Shown in pieces: positions 21,801-32,706 of a stretch of DNA of 64,000 bases. The position numbers and the translations under genes are program-made. The notes under the pieces were generated by a model. It saw only the letters and a program-made list of their open reading frames with translations. It was not told the origin of the DNA and did not search any database. The DNA comes from Micractinium sp. NFX-FRZ (Eukaryota; Chlorophyta; Trebouxiophyceae; Chlorellales; Chlorellaceae): the NCBI GenBank assembly GCA_029339195.1, contig JAPTJF010000171.1, forward strand, positions 1-64,000, read 5' to 3'. Each line of letters starts with the position of its first letter. Within the stretch, counting starts at the first letter, position 1.

Positions 21801-24633
21801 GGCGGCGCAGCAAGAGGTGCAGCAGCTGCGGGAAGGGATGGCGGCGGCGGAGGAGCGGTATGCTGGGGAGCGGCGCCAGCTGGAGGCTGACGTGGCGGCA
21901 GCACGGAATGACCTGGCATCAGGTGGGACCAGCAAGCCGGCCAGTCCTTTGGGTTTGCATTGGCGCCAGCCAGTGTGCAGCGCTGTCCCTGCTGCACATG
22001 CCCTCCCTCCCAGCCCTTTGCAGCATTCAGGTGCCGTTTGTGAATTAGGCCAGCAACCTGGCAGCTGCTCGACAGCTGCCCTAATTTGCACGCCCAATAG
22101 GCGTGAAGGCCGCCCGCACCTGTTGCCCCATTGCCCCCTCCCCTCTGCAGCCATGCACGATGCCGCCAGCGCCAGGGCTGAGGCTGAGCGGCTGGAGGAG
22201 CAGATTGGGGACCTGCTGCAGCACCCCGGCGCCGCAGTGGGGGCGGCTGCCAGCTTGCTGTCACGGTGAGGGGAGTGGGGCCACTGCCTGTCTGTGCTGA
22301 TGTCCATGGCATAACCCATCCGCCTGATGCAGCCACGCCTGCGTCTACTCGACGTACGCCCCGGGCCCCTGCACCGCGGTGCGCTCCCTTGTCGTTGCCC
22401 AGGCAGCGCCAGCAGCGGCCCCAGCGCTGCCTCCGCTCCTGCGGGCACCCCCGCACTCCTACCAATGTACACTACACTGCCTCCCCTCCTGCCTGCCTCC
22501 CCGCCCGCCATGGCAGGGCCACTGGCGGCGGGCGCAGTGAGGATGCTGGCGTGCTGCGGCTGCGTCTGGACAAGGCGGAGCGAGCGGTGGAGAAGGAGCG
22601 GCGGGCGGCGCAGGATCTGGAGCGGCAGCTGCGGGCGAATGCTGTGGCGGCCGCGGAGGGGCGCGCGGCACAGGAGGCGGCGGTGCAGCTGCGCCACAGG
22701 TGGGGCGTGCCCGGCTGGTGGGTTGAGGGGTCGGTGCTTGTTTTGTGGGGTGTGTGCCGAACCAAGGGCAGCGGTGAGGAAGCTGGTTGCGTGCTGCTCT
22801 CCAGCACAGTGCGCCTGGCAATTCGGTTCGAGGAGGTCATTCGCTCCAGCCTGCCTCGTGACAAGAATCTCTCCTTCTTTCTTTTCCCCTGGCTTCTGCA
22901 GGTGTGATGACCTGGAGCGCCAGCTGGCCAAAGCGCAGGCAGCGGCGGCCCAGGGGCATGCGGCGGCCGAGGCGGCGGCCGCGCTGACGCCGCGCTTTGC
23001 AGCAGAGCAGGCGCAGCAGCAGGAGCAGGTGTTGCTGGCGGTGAGGGCGGCAGAGGAGCGGGCCGCAGCAGCGGACGCGGTGGCTCTGGATGCGCAGGCA
23101 CACGCCGAGGTGGGGCAGGGCTGGGGCTGGGGTGTGGGGCACCGGCTGCCTGGCTGGGTGGTATCGGCACAATCAGAGAGCTGGTTGGCCGTGTGGCTGT
23201 GCCTCACTTGACCCACGGCGTGCATGCAACTCCCGTCCCCGGCCCGCCTGCCTGCCTGCACACCCTGTTCAGCCACCTGCCGCCTTTCCACCCCACCCCC
23301 ACTCTGTCGCTGCAAGTGTGCTTCGTTTATCCTTTGCAGGCCTGCTGGACAGACGCTGGAGACGTTGCCTCGCCACATGTGTACTAGACATCACCCCCAC
23401 ACAATGCTTCCCTGCTCCGCAGGCCTGCCAGAAAGTGATGCATTCTGCCCCACTCCATGCCCACCGGAACTTCCTGTCGATCATTCACATTGAAAGCCCT
23501 TTCTTTTGGTTCCTTGCAGGCCTGCCAGAAGATGATGGAGAAGCTGGTGGTAGAAAACGATGCGCTGGCCGACCACCTGAACCGCCAGGCCTTGGAGCTC
23601 ACAGGGCTGCGGTCCGCCATGGCAGCAGCCGCCCAGTTTGCCCAGGCAGCAGACATGGATGCAGCGGCGGCAGAGGCGGCTGCCAACGCTGCGGTGGGGT
23701 ATGTGCCGCCCGCGTCGCCCATGCGGCAGATGTCCGGCGGGCTGGGCGGCCTGCAGCGGGCGCTGTCGGACACGTCGGCGGCGGTGGTGGCGGCGGCGGC
23801 GCTACCCTCGCCGGGGCGGCCCGCCTCGGCAGCCTCCCCGCGCTCACCTGCGCCGCCCGGCCGCGCCGCCGTGCCGCCCACGCCCGGCGGCGCCTCGCCG
23901 CTGCAGCCCGGCGCGGGCCTGGCCCATGCTGGCAGCAGTGCAGCAGGCTCGGCAGCTGCCTGGGAGCTGCCTGGCGGGGTGATGCTGTCGGAGCAGCAGC
24001 TGCAGCTCCTGGCCCTGGCTGAGGAGGTGCGCTGGGGGAGGGAGGGGGCTGCCGCGCGTGGAGGGGGTGGCTGTGCCAGCAGTGCGGCAGCGCACAGAGG
24101 CAGGCCAGCGTTTCGCCTGCCTCTCCCAACGCTGCTGGTGCTGCTTTACTCGCTCCCATGCTGCTGACCTGCATGGGGACTGCCTGCGTGCCGCCGCTGC
24201 CTGCCGCCCCGCCCGCTTGCAGCCCCAGTTTCTTCCAACCCCCAGCCTGCCTGCCTGCCCCCGACCCCCGGGATCACTATCTATCTTAATTAAACTGAAC
24301 GCCCCGCCGCTCTTGCAGGTGGAAAAGCTGCAGCTGGAGCTAGAGAAGCAGCGGGGCCGCAACGTTGCCCTGGAAGCGCAGCTGCTGCAGGCGCCCCACC
24401 CCCAGGCCCAGCAGGGCCAGCACCACGCCGCATCCTCGCCAGCAGTAATGGCAGCAGCCTCCGCGCCAGCAATGGGAGGGGCGACGCCGGCGGCGGCGGC
24501 AGCCCCTGCGGCAGCACCAGTGGCAGCCAATGGGATTGCGCCGCCTGCCGCGCCGCCTGCCAAGAAGCGTGGCTACTCGTTCTGGCAGTGGATTGCGGGG
24601 GCAGATGTGGCAGACGCACAGCAGGACGGCTGA
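18895..24633 (+). CDS. Long coiled-coil protein with BLISTER-like N-terminal motif
   Basis: Seven exons join in phase (18895-18984, 19180-21922, 22151-22265, 22517-22699, 22902-23109, 23520-24026, 24319-24633), giving 1386 aa. The first two exons make SLEAGRRKLEEFKRKKEAAL, close to the LEAGKRKLEEFRKKKA motif I associate with plant BLISTER-type coiled-coil proteins. Residues about 50-300 are Pro/Gln-rich with several polyQ runs; about 300-1150 is a near-continuous Ala/Gln/Glu coiled coil with heptads (EELRRQAAELEGQLQLQAAE). A Pro/Ala linker follows, then more coiled coil. The C-terminus KKRGYSFWQWIAGAD is aromatic and basic, perhaps a docking motif. Likely a structural tether or scaffold; location unknown. 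The intron before exon 6 holds two extra copies of that exon's acceptor region. CAG-rich codons drive the composition. Confidence 0.78.
19261..19570. repeat. CAG-rich (polyQ) coding repeats
   Basis: Several runs of CAG/CAA in exon 2 of the coiled-coil gene encode Gln tracts of up to about eight residues. They are likely length-variable between strains. Confidence 0.8.
23325..23450 (+). repeat. Two ghost acceptor copies before coiled-coil exon 6
   Basis: GCAGGCCTGC plus flanking bases recurs with possible exon starts at 23340 and 23423, upstream of the real one at 23520. Copy two also shares CAGAA and a following GATG-like context. All three AGs are intact. Confidence 0.75.
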
Positions 24634-25018
24634 GCTGTCACTGCCTGTCATGCTGCCTGTGCTCCCACACTTCGGGGTCGCAGTGCAAACCCTCCTGCTG
24701 ACTGACCTTGGCCTTATACACATCCTTGCTCCACTCTTGCTTCAGTCACCCCATTTTTGGCTTTGAACAGCTGCCCCCATGGCGTTTACCCATGCCGCGG
24801 GACTAGAAATGCTGTTGCCCCTCTCTAGTGTGAAGTTGTGCATCAGTTACAGCTGTTGGTGTGACGGTGTGCGAGTCAATGGGGCAGAGGGTAGCGTGGC
24901 GGTTGGAGTCACAGGGCGGCGGAGAGGAGCAGCAGAGGGGAGCAGGGAGCAACAGAGAAGAGACGAGCTAGGATGCAACGGGCTCTGCACGGGTGAAGTG
25001 CGGCGGCAGGCCAGCGCA
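24634..25018. other. Convergent intergenic region, coiled-coil gene / SmD3
   Basis: 3' UTRs of both genes. TTACA at 24847-24851 is the minus-strand signal of SmD3. No exact TGTAA for the plus gene is seen; TGTGAA near 24830 is a weak substitute. Confidence 0.5.
24847..24851 (-). terminator. TGTAA poly(A) signal of SmD3
   Basis: Plus-strand TTACA about 170 bases beyond the SmD3 stop. Confidence 0.6.
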
Positions 25019-26359
25019 TCACATGCGGCCCGCATTGCGGTTGGCGCGGTCCGCCACCGCCCTGCAGGGCACCAAGGGGAGGGCACAACGGGCTGAGGTT
25101 CCATCCACCACTCTCTCATGCCGTCCGTTGCGCACCAACCCCTGCCCCGCCGCCCTGCCAAGGAGGAATCAAGGCGCTTCATCGCCCACCTTCGCCGCCC
25201 CAATTCTCCGTCCCATGACCTTCCCACGCGCCTCTCCCCCCAATAACAAGAAAATAAACGCTCGTGAGGAACGGGGCCCAGAGAGGGGGGGGGAGCGCGC
25301 ACCTGCCGCGACCGCCAACCCCGAGCGCCACGTTCTTCATCTTGTTCTTGGGGTCTATGCGCTTGAACTGTTTGGCGGTCAGGGAGTGTGGGAGAAGTTG
25401 GAGGGCTAGGAGCAGGAGGAGGATGCAAGAAGAGGTCACGACGAAGAGCGGCAGGGCAGCTGCACAGGCGGCAACGGCACAGGAGGCGGCAGAGGCGGCG
25501 GCGGGTGGAGCGGTGCACACATGCAAACCCGGTGCATGCGGCCCCAGCGGCACCCAGCGGCACCCCAGCACCCACCATGGGCGCGTTCTTGAGCATGTCG
25601 GGCACAATGACAAAGCGCACTCGGCCGCCGCGGATAAAGATGTGCTCCATGTGGGTCACCTGCAGGCAACAACAGGCGCGGGCCCGGGGCGGCACAGCTC
25701 GGAGCCCGGGGGGCAGCGGCTGGCAGAAAGCAGTGCTCGACGGCACGCACCCCATCGCAGGAAGTATGCTGTGCAGCACCCCGCTGCCTTCCAGGCTCCC
25801 TGCTGCTTCTCTTTTGATGCATGCTGTGAAGCGGCCGCCAGGCTGAGGCCGAACGGTTGGCTGCCTCGCTCCCCCCTCTGCCCCGCACCTTGCCGTCGCG
25901 TGCCGTGGCCTGCACATTTGTGAGCTGCACGTTCCAGCTGTCCTCCGCCTCGTGCAGCTCCCCCCGGTAGATCTCGCCGCTCTTCAGCTCCACCTGCAAA
26001 CAACAGTCGGGCCAATGGGCAGGCCAGTTTCGGGGCGGCAGCGGGCCGGGCGGGAGCGGCGGCGGCGGCGGAAAACACTGGTGGCTGTGCTGCCTGTGGG
26101 CGCCCTCCTGCACCGCCGCGCTGGTACTGCTGTCTTACCGTGCACACATGCCCCGTGGCCTCGTGCAGCAGCTTGATGGGGACTCCCACTCCCTTCAGGG
26201 AGCCTGCAGGCAGAGCAGGAGCACGCAGGAGGCGAAGCGTGGGGCTGCGATGAGCACGGGGCGGCATCTGCAGGCGGGTGAGCCAGGTGGGCGAGCCTGC
26301 AGGAGCGCAGCGCGCCCAGACAGCAACAGCGGTGTCGCACCTGCTGTTGCCATCGCCAT
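25019..26359 (-). CDS. SMD3: Small nuclear ribonucleoprotein Sm D3
   Basis: Six exons join in phase (26359-26341, 26203-26139, 25993-25889, 25659-25576, 25367-25303, 25061-25019) for 126 aa, the usual SmD3 length. The Sm1 motif is GVPIKLLHEATGHVCTVELK, then SGEIYRGELHEAEDSWNVQL. The Sm2 motif is HIFIRGGRVRFVIVPDML, followed by the KNAPMFK segment typical of D3. The C-terminus ends in a short GRGR-type tail (GVGGRGRAVADR), where Sm proteins are normally dimethylated on Arg. It is a core spliceosomal subunit: it joins the heptameric Sm ring on U1, U2, U4 and U5 snRNA. Exon 1 codes only six residues plus one base. Divergent from CK2 beta, 352 bases apart. Confidence 0.95.
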
Positions 26360-26711
26360 CTTGGCTCCCCTTTCTTCTGTGCCGAGCGGGACTCGCTAAC
26401 TAGGGGTGCTGCAAGCGGTGACGGCGCCCTGAGTGAGGCCTGGGTGATGGTGATCGGGAGGTGTGGCCTGTGGAGGGCTGGGACAGGGAGGACACTGATG
26501 GGGCGGGCGCCGAGCAGGCATGGGCTTGCGTCACACTGTTTCGGGCAGCCCTGCTGCGCGCTGGCACAGCACTCATGCAGTCGCAGAAAACATGGGCTCT
26601 TTGCGGCCCCCAGGCCCCTCTTTGACATCGCGCACCCGCGGCAGGTCTACCATTGGACAGCCAGGGCCGCGACGCGCACCGGCAGCAGCCCCTCGGCCGC
26701 CCGCTGCGCCG
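26360..26711. promoter_or_regulatory. Bidirectional promoter region, SmD3 / CK2 beta
   Basis: The start codons of two housekeeping genes on opposite strands are 352 bases apart, so the promoters must share this interval. No TATA box is evident. Confidence 0.6.
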
Positions 26712-29092
26712 ATGGCGTCCTCCCATCATCACGATGCCAGCGCGATGAGCGAGGACAAAGCTCAAGACGAGCTGTTGAGCGACAGCGGCAGCGAGGACAG
26801 CGGCGACCCGGAGGGCAGCGAGGAGGAGGTGCGCGGGGCGCCTGGCGACGTGCACTCCTGGAGATACAGGCCTGGATGGGCCCCTGAAGCCGGCCGACCC
26901 TTGCTTGGAGCTGCACCCTCGCACAAAGGACCCAGCGGCGGCTGCGCCCTGCCCCGCCCGGCGGCCCCGAAACCCTGGGCCCGAATTTTTGCGCTTTGTT
27001 GTTCCCCCCCTCGTCTGGCAGGTGGGCTCCTGGATCTCCTGGTTCTGCAGCCTGAAGGGCAATGAGTTCTTCTGCGAGGTGGGGGAGGACTACATCCAGG
27101 ACGACTTCAACCTCAGCGGACTGAGCTCGCAGGTGACCGCCGTGCCGCTGGCGGCACCCCTGCTGCGCTGTGGGCAGCGTTTGCAGCATTGCAGGGGTGG
27201 GTGGGGCGCAGAAGGAACACGCATGTAGGAAGCCAGGCAGGCAGGCATGTTACATGACACGGGGAAGCAGCACGGCGGGGCGCATGCCACGGCTCGGGCG
27301 GGCGGCCGCTGCCAGGCTGTGGCATGCCTTCATGTCCTGGCCTTGTTTCCCCGTCTCCACCTTCCTCCGTCTCCAGCATCCACCCGTCCTCCCGACCTGT
27401 GCAACCTTCCAGCACAGGTCGCCTGCTATATAATTCCATTAACCTTCTTCCCACTTCCCCACTTCCTTTAACACAGGTGCCCTACTATGACTATGCGCTG
27501 GACCTGATCCTGGACAGCGAGAGCCTGCAGAACGAGGTGCTGACGGAGCAGGCGCAGGAGATGGTGGAGGAGGCGGCGGAGATACTGTACGGCCTCATCC
27601 ACGCACGATACATCCTCACCTCGCGCGGTGCGTCTGTGTGCGTGCGTGGGCATGGGGAGCAGCAGGAGGGGGTGGAGGGAGGCGTGACGCGGCCCCATGG
27701 GGGGCTGTGAGCACTACAGTGGGGGTACTGTCAGTGAAATGGGGGCTCCCTATTCCCATGGACACGTCTTCGACGCCGGCACGTGGTGCCCAGCACCCGC
27801 CCTTGCCATCCACTCGGCAGCAATCACGAGCCTGCGGGGCGGTGTCCGCCACGGTGCTGTGCCGAACCGTGTGCAAGTACAAGCGCTGCGACTCACGCTT
27901 CCCTCACTCTCTCCTGTCCTGCACCAGCGATGCATGCATTGTTTCTTAGAAAGAAGAGCGGCACCTACTGTGTATATACAGCGAAGTTTGTCAAAACTCT
28001 GACTGTCAACATTGTCTGCCTGCAGGCCTGAGCGCAATGATGGACAAGTTCAAGAACTGCGACTTTGGGCGCTGCCCGCGCGTGCACTGCAACGGCCAGG
28101 CCTGCCTGCCCGTCGGCCTCTCCGACATCCCCCGCCAGTCCACCGTCAAGCTCTTCTGCCCAAAGTGCGAGGACGTCTACTACCCGCGCTCCAAGTACCA
28201 CGGCAACCTGGACGGTGAGGACGCCGAGCATGGCCACTACACAACACTGCACATACATGCTGGGGTTTGGGCTGGCTGGGGTGCTGGGGTGTGGCCGCAA
28301 TCGCCAGACCACGGCAACATGGTCGGTGCATGGAGGAAGGGGACGGTCATGGGGCGGATGGGGGCGGGTGGCCTGGCTGAGGCTGTGGTGCCCGTGATCC
28401 TTGGGAGCCAGGCTGGCAGCAGGTCGGCAGCCTCGCTGGAGACACGGAGCGAGTCGACAGGGGGTTGACAAGAGCAGTCGTGAGATGTGCTGCCACATGT
28501 GCTTGCAGGCTCGGCTCTTTGACCGCACACTCCCCCGCGCCTGCTGCCCCGCTGCAGGCGCCTATTTTGGCACCACCTTTGCCCACCTCTTCCAGCTCAC
28601 CTACCCGCAGCTGCGGCCCGCCAAGCCCTCGGGTGCGCTGCTGCTGCTGCTGCTCAGCTGCCTGACGCGTGATGCCGGCTGCCGTGGCGTCGCCCACCTG
28701 TGTGCACATGCGGCAGCTGAGAGGACCCTGCCTTGCTTGCTCCCCGCTGTACTTACCCGTGACTGTTGATTGGAAGCCAACCCTTTCGCATTGTCATCCA
28801 CCCCACCTCACCATGTCTCCTCACACACACATCACCTCCCACCACTGCAGATCGCTACGTGCCCAAAGTGTTTGGGTTCAAGATCCACCCCTCGGCATAC
28901 GAGCAGCAGCCGGCAGCAGCCAAGCGCCCCAGCAGCAGCGGGGCAGCACAGCAGCAGCAACAGCAGCAGCAGCAGCGGCCTGACGCCGGCCGGCAACCGA
29001 ATGGCGGGGCCGGAGGGGCGCCCGCGGCAGGCGAGCAGCAGCAGCAGCAGCCACAGCAGCCAGACGGGACGGCAGCGGCAGCAAAAAGCTGA
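26712..29092 (+). CDS. CKB: Casein kinase II regulatory (beta) subunit
   Basis: Six exons join in phase (26712-26828, 27022-27132, 27477-27627, 28026-28214, 28558-28632, 28851-29092) for 294 aa. Nearly every CK2 beta landmark is present: [51 protein letters not shown], then a zinc ribbon with Cys143, Cys148, Cys171 and Cys174 (CPRVHC and CPKC), [11 protein letters not shown] and [14 protein letters not shown]. Cys spacing (5, 23, 3) equals that of the human protein. The dimeric beta subunit stabilises the CK2 holoenzyme and selects substrates. The N-terminus is acidic and Ser-rich, as in plant forms. The C-terminal tail after SAYEQQ is a Gln-rich extension of about 70 residues, longer than usual. 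TGTAA lies at 29562-29566. Confidence 0.96.
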
Positions 29093-29561
29093 AGTGGCCC
29101 TCAGCTGCTGCAGTAATATCTCATCTTGCATCACCTTGCCTCCACCCGCACGCCTTCTTGCACAGGCGCCTGCGCCCCGCACTAGCCACACAACACCCCC
29201 GCTGCTCCGCAGAGGGCACCAGCATCAGCTGCAGCCCCGTTCAGTTAGGTACAGCCCCCTTGACCATTTGCACTGTTCCCTCTCCCTCTGATGCTCATTT
29301 GTGGTTGCTCCACACCCCCGGTGCACGCCCGTGCCTCCCCTGCCGCCCCCGCTCTCGCCTCCCCCACATCTTCTTCGCTCTCCCGCTCATGTTTGCTAGT
29401 ACTGCCTTGGCTTGCTCGCTTGTGTGCTCTCCCGCCTCCCGCTCATCTGCCTCCCCCACTCATGCTTTCCCCCACGAATTCTCCGCTCCTTCTTCCGCCT
29501 CCTTTGCACACCCAATAACAAACACCGCGACTGCAACAATCCTCGACTGCCTGACGCTGTG

Positions 29562-29566
29562 TGTAA
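29562..29566 (+). terminator. TGTAA poly(A) signal of CK2 beta
   Basis: Exact TGTAA about 470 bases 3' of the stop. Confidence 0.55.
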
Positions 29567-29574
29567 CCACAGCG

Positions 29575-29690
29575 GGTGAGGACCAACAGGAGCAAGACAA
29601 CAAGGTGCACAGCAGCGCAGGAGCGAACAGGAGGCACGCATGCAGGAGCGAACAGGAGACACGCAGGCGGGAGCGAACAGGAGGTACACG
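29575..29690. repeat. GGAGCGAACAGGAG tandem repeat
   Basis: The 14-base core GGAGCGAACAGGAG occurs three times at spacings of about 22-25 bases, with weaker flanking copies (GGAGGACAGGAGG). Confidence 0.75.
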
Positions 29691-30022
29691 GCGCCAGGAG
29701 GAGGACAGGAGGTGCTTGGGTGGAAAGGCAGAGGATCAACGGGCCGCAAAATACATGTGAGCGCACTGCGGGTGCGGCAGGCGCAATCAGCCCAGAGTCG
29801 GGGCAAGGATGCTGTGCAGCAGTGGCACAGGTGATTGGGGGCAGTGCTGAGCCTTTTGGTCGGTAGTCTTCAACAGACAGCAGTGCAGCAACGTAAGTGC
29901 ATGTGGCGGTGCCACCAACTGTAAGCCTGCGCGTCTTGTTGCTTCCCGATCCTATCAACTGGATTGGGCCGCAAACACAGCATGCCGGCTTCAGTGGGCG
30001 TCCAGCTGTGCTATCATGCGGC

Positions 30023-32198
30023 TCAGAGCGTGCTGCCCCAGCGGTGCCACTCCACGCCCTGCTCCCACTGCTCAACTGCAGGCCCCGGCGGGACAGGCAC
30101 CAGCAGGCAGGGTGAGTGCCCTGCTGGCAAGCCGGGCAGGCGGGCTTCTTGTGCCCCCTTTGGCGCCATCCCCAGGGACACTCTGGGCTGGCTGCGATAC
30201 CCGCTGGCCCTAGGGTCACACCATTGCCTGCATGCCGTGGCACATACTAGCCCTAAGGACAGGCCATGCCTTGCATGCTGCAGCGCTTACCAATCTCCCA
30301 GGCGTCGGCCAGCCGCCGCTCGTGCGCCGGCTTGGGCTGCACGTTGTGCATGCACGCATACTGGTCGTCCACCTGTGGGCGCGGTCGGGAGTTGTCACCA
30401 GGGCCGGGGGGGAAGCCAGTCAGAGGAACAGGACAGCAGCGAGAGGGATGCCTTGAAACAGAGCAGGCGCCACGCGCACACAAGCACGCATGCTGCAAGT
30501 GATGGGGGAGGCGCCATTGGGCACAACACGCCCCCTGGCAGCAGCCTCCCTGCCCCCTTACCGGCGCCTCCAGCTCCCATCCGTCGGCCTCCAGGTCAGA
30601 CAGGAACTTCACCCGCTCCCTGCAGTGAGCCCCAGGCAGGCAGGCAGCGAGGCAGTGAGGCAGGCAATAAGGCAGGCAGTCGGGCAACCAGGCATGCCAA
30701 GGCAGCGCTGGTGCCACTCACGCCCACCACCAGCCGCTCCCGCATCTCTGCCAAGCTTTCCGGCCCCCCCCACACAGCCAAACGACCTTGACCCCCACAG
30801 CCCTTGCCCCCGGACCCGGACCCCCAGCCACTCACTCCAGCCTCTCCCGCATCTCCGCCAGGGTGCCCGACCCCGCACACAGCCAGGAGGAGCGCAGCAC
30901 CAGCTGGTGCTGCTCCTGGAACTCTCCCGCTGCCTCGTAGAAATCGGTGTCTCCCAGGCTTCCGCACACGCCACAGTCAGCTAGGTCCGCCACCTGGCAG
31001 GTGCAAGGTGGTAGAGGGGACAGGGGAGGGAGCGGGGGTGACGGCGGAGGGAGGCAGGAGACGCTCAAGTGAGGTGAGGTAGGAGCCTCTGGGGGCCCTC
31101 GGCGTGGCAACATGTGGGCAGGGAGCCACGCCGGCGGCTGGCCGGCGGTGTGGTCGACGCTGTGCTGCGCCCGTCGCGCCCGCAATGCAACGCCGCCGCA
31201 GCCACCCTACATGCCACCCTACATGACTACAACGGCGCTCCCTCTTGTTGCACTCCGGACGTTGCGAGCGTCCGTTTCTTCCACATGCAGACTCTGGTCG
31301 GACCCAGCAGCAGCAGCAGGTCCCCAACGCGGCAGCTGGCGCCAGGCCAACCACGGCCAGGCAGCCTCGCCTGCAGTCACACCGCGGCTGTAGAATGCCG
31401 CGATGAAGTCCCCCGCAGCTGCATTTGCTTCCTCCGCTGAGCAAGAGTCGGCCAATCTAGTTGCGACCACCTTGCAGACGGCAGTTGTGAACTTTTCGCC
31501 GACTTCGGTGGTTGGCACGGCGCCAGCTGCCGCGGTCGCCGCAAAGTTCACACGGCCGTCCGCAAGGTGGTCGCAACTAGAATGGCCGACTTGCTCAGCG
31601 GAGGAAGCGGATGCAGCCGCGGGGGACTTCATCGCAGCCTTCTACAGCAGCGGTGTGACTGCAGGCGAGGCTGCTGGGCCCTGGCGGCCGCATGGAAGGC
31701 CCCTAGAGGCAGCCCAGGGGGCCTGTAGGGGGTCAGCAGAAGGAGCAGGGCAGTTGAGAGTGCAAGCAAGCAGCTCACCTCGACCTCCACCTCGCCCCCC
31801 GCTGCCTCGGCATTGGTGTTTGGCACGGCGGCGGCGGCGCCGAACGCCAGGAAGTGCTGCTGCTGCATCTCGCTGGCGTGCGGGCTGTACAGCCAGCCCA
31901 GGTCATGGCGAGCGGTGTCGCAGGAGGAGGTGGCTGCAGAGCTGAGGGGCCAGGGGTGCAGCGTCTCACCCTGGTGGTGCCTGTGGACCCCGCCGTACCC
32001 GCCGCCGCCCGGCAGCAAACCGGCGCCTGGTGCGCCAAACCCGGGGCTGTCGCTCAACAGACGACGCGCAGCAGGTGCTGCTGGGCCCAGCAGAGGCCCT
32101 CCCTGCCCCAACGAGGCCGCGAGAGACCTCTCCGCCTGGGCCACCGCTGCCAGCCGCCTGCCCGTGTCCAGGAGCCGCCACAGCTGCGAGTGCCTCAT
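30023..32198 (-). CDS. Unknown protein with conserved-looking acidic C-terminal half
   Basis: Five exons join in phase (32198-31779, 30993-30836, 30619-30562, 30372-30291, 30075-30023) for 256 aa. I do not recognise the family. The N-terminus (MRHSQLWRLLDTGRRLAAVA) is Arg-rich with few acids, so it could be a mitochondrial presequence. A Gly/Ser-rich part follows (GAPGAGLLPGGGGYGGVHRH). The second half is compact and looks folded: DCGVCGSLGDTDFYEAAGEF, EMRERLEERVKFLSDLEADG, WELEAP, DDQYACMHNVQPKP, then RLADAWEIVEQWEQGVEWHR. Trp- and Glu-rich helices dominate. The ATG at 32198 is the first one; an upstream TTG is unlikely. Intron 1 holds a large inverted repeat and intron 2 a ghost copy of the exon 2 end. 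The protein is likely real because all five junctions keep phase. Confidence 0.65.
30717..30780 (-). repeat. Ghost copy of exon 2 end (unknown gene)
   Basis: Resembles 30829-30886, the end of exon 2: the LAEMRERL coding segment and the GTGAGTGG donor are both repeated, about 110 bases away. Confidence 0.8.
31340..31690. repeat. Large imperfect inverted repeat (hairpin) in an intron
   Basis: Arms at about 31340-31497 and 31536-31690 are reverse complements at roughly 90 percent over some 150 bases, with a loop near 40 bases. Both strands read related peptides (MKSPAAA, AAGDFIAAFYS, GVTAGEAA), so the unit looks like an inverted duplication of a coding-like segment. It lies inside intron 1 (31778-30994) of the unknown minus-strand gene. 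Confidence 0.85.
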
Positions 32199-32706
32199 GC
32201 TGGCGGGCAGGTGGAGAGCGGAGGCGGATGCGGAGGCGAAGTCCAAGTGGGCCGAAGGTCCGAGTCCAAGGGCACAACAATCAGCGGGGGCAGCTGCCTC
32301 AACGACTTCCAGCTGGAATGTGTTATATTACAACAGTGTGGACAGGTATGGATATGGATGAGCCTTGGAAACAGGGGGCGAGGTACTGAAAGAGGGGATA
32401 CCGCGGCGGTCAGAGCAGAGCGCTGAGGTAAGATCAGAGAGCAGAGGCACACAGTCAGCGGTGCTTTGGAAGGGTGGGATCATATTTCATATTCAATGTG
32501 CCGAAGAACCGAGGAACAGAAGGACAGACACAGATGGAAATGAACCAGGACAGCACAGGGCAGGAAGTGCGACAGGCACCCAGCAGCAACACGATGCGCG
32601 GCCATACCGGACGGGGCCCGGTCGACCTGCAGCCGCGAGTGTTTTCAAGCGCTGGCCTGGGTGACGAGGGCCAACGAGGATCGCGCATTGCTTCCAGCCT
32701 CGTGCC
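32199..32706. other. Intergenic between two minus-strand genes
   Basis: TTACA at 32328-32332 (minus TGTAA) ends the DUF2358 transcript about 380 bases after its stop. That leaves only about 130 bases up to the start of the unknown gene, so its promoter is very short or overlaps this 3' UTR. Confidence 0.5.
32328..32332 (-). terminator. TGTAA poly(A) signal of the DUF2358 gene
   Basis: Plus-strand TTACA in an AT-rich patch, about 380 bases after the stop. Confidence 0.55.

Larger units (their letters stand above)
29093..30022. other. Convergent region, CK2 beta / unknown gene
   Basis: The left part is the CK2 beta 3' UTR, ending near TGTAA at 29562-29566. A second TGTAA lies at 29918. A short tandem repeat lies at 29575-29690. 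No minus-strand TTACA for the right-hand gene is seen. Open frames here lack family features. Confidence 0.5.

Noticed and set aside
20275..21813. 512-codon antisense open frame inside the coiled-coil gene
   Set aside because: Leu/Arg/Cys-rich mirror of CAG/GCG codons on the other strand; no splice structure or family feature. It is a shadow frame.
31403..31945. 180-codon plus-strand ORF starting MKSPAAAFAS
   Set aside because: Half of it is one arm of the inverted repeat and the rest is antisense to a real exon. Better described as a repeat than a gene.
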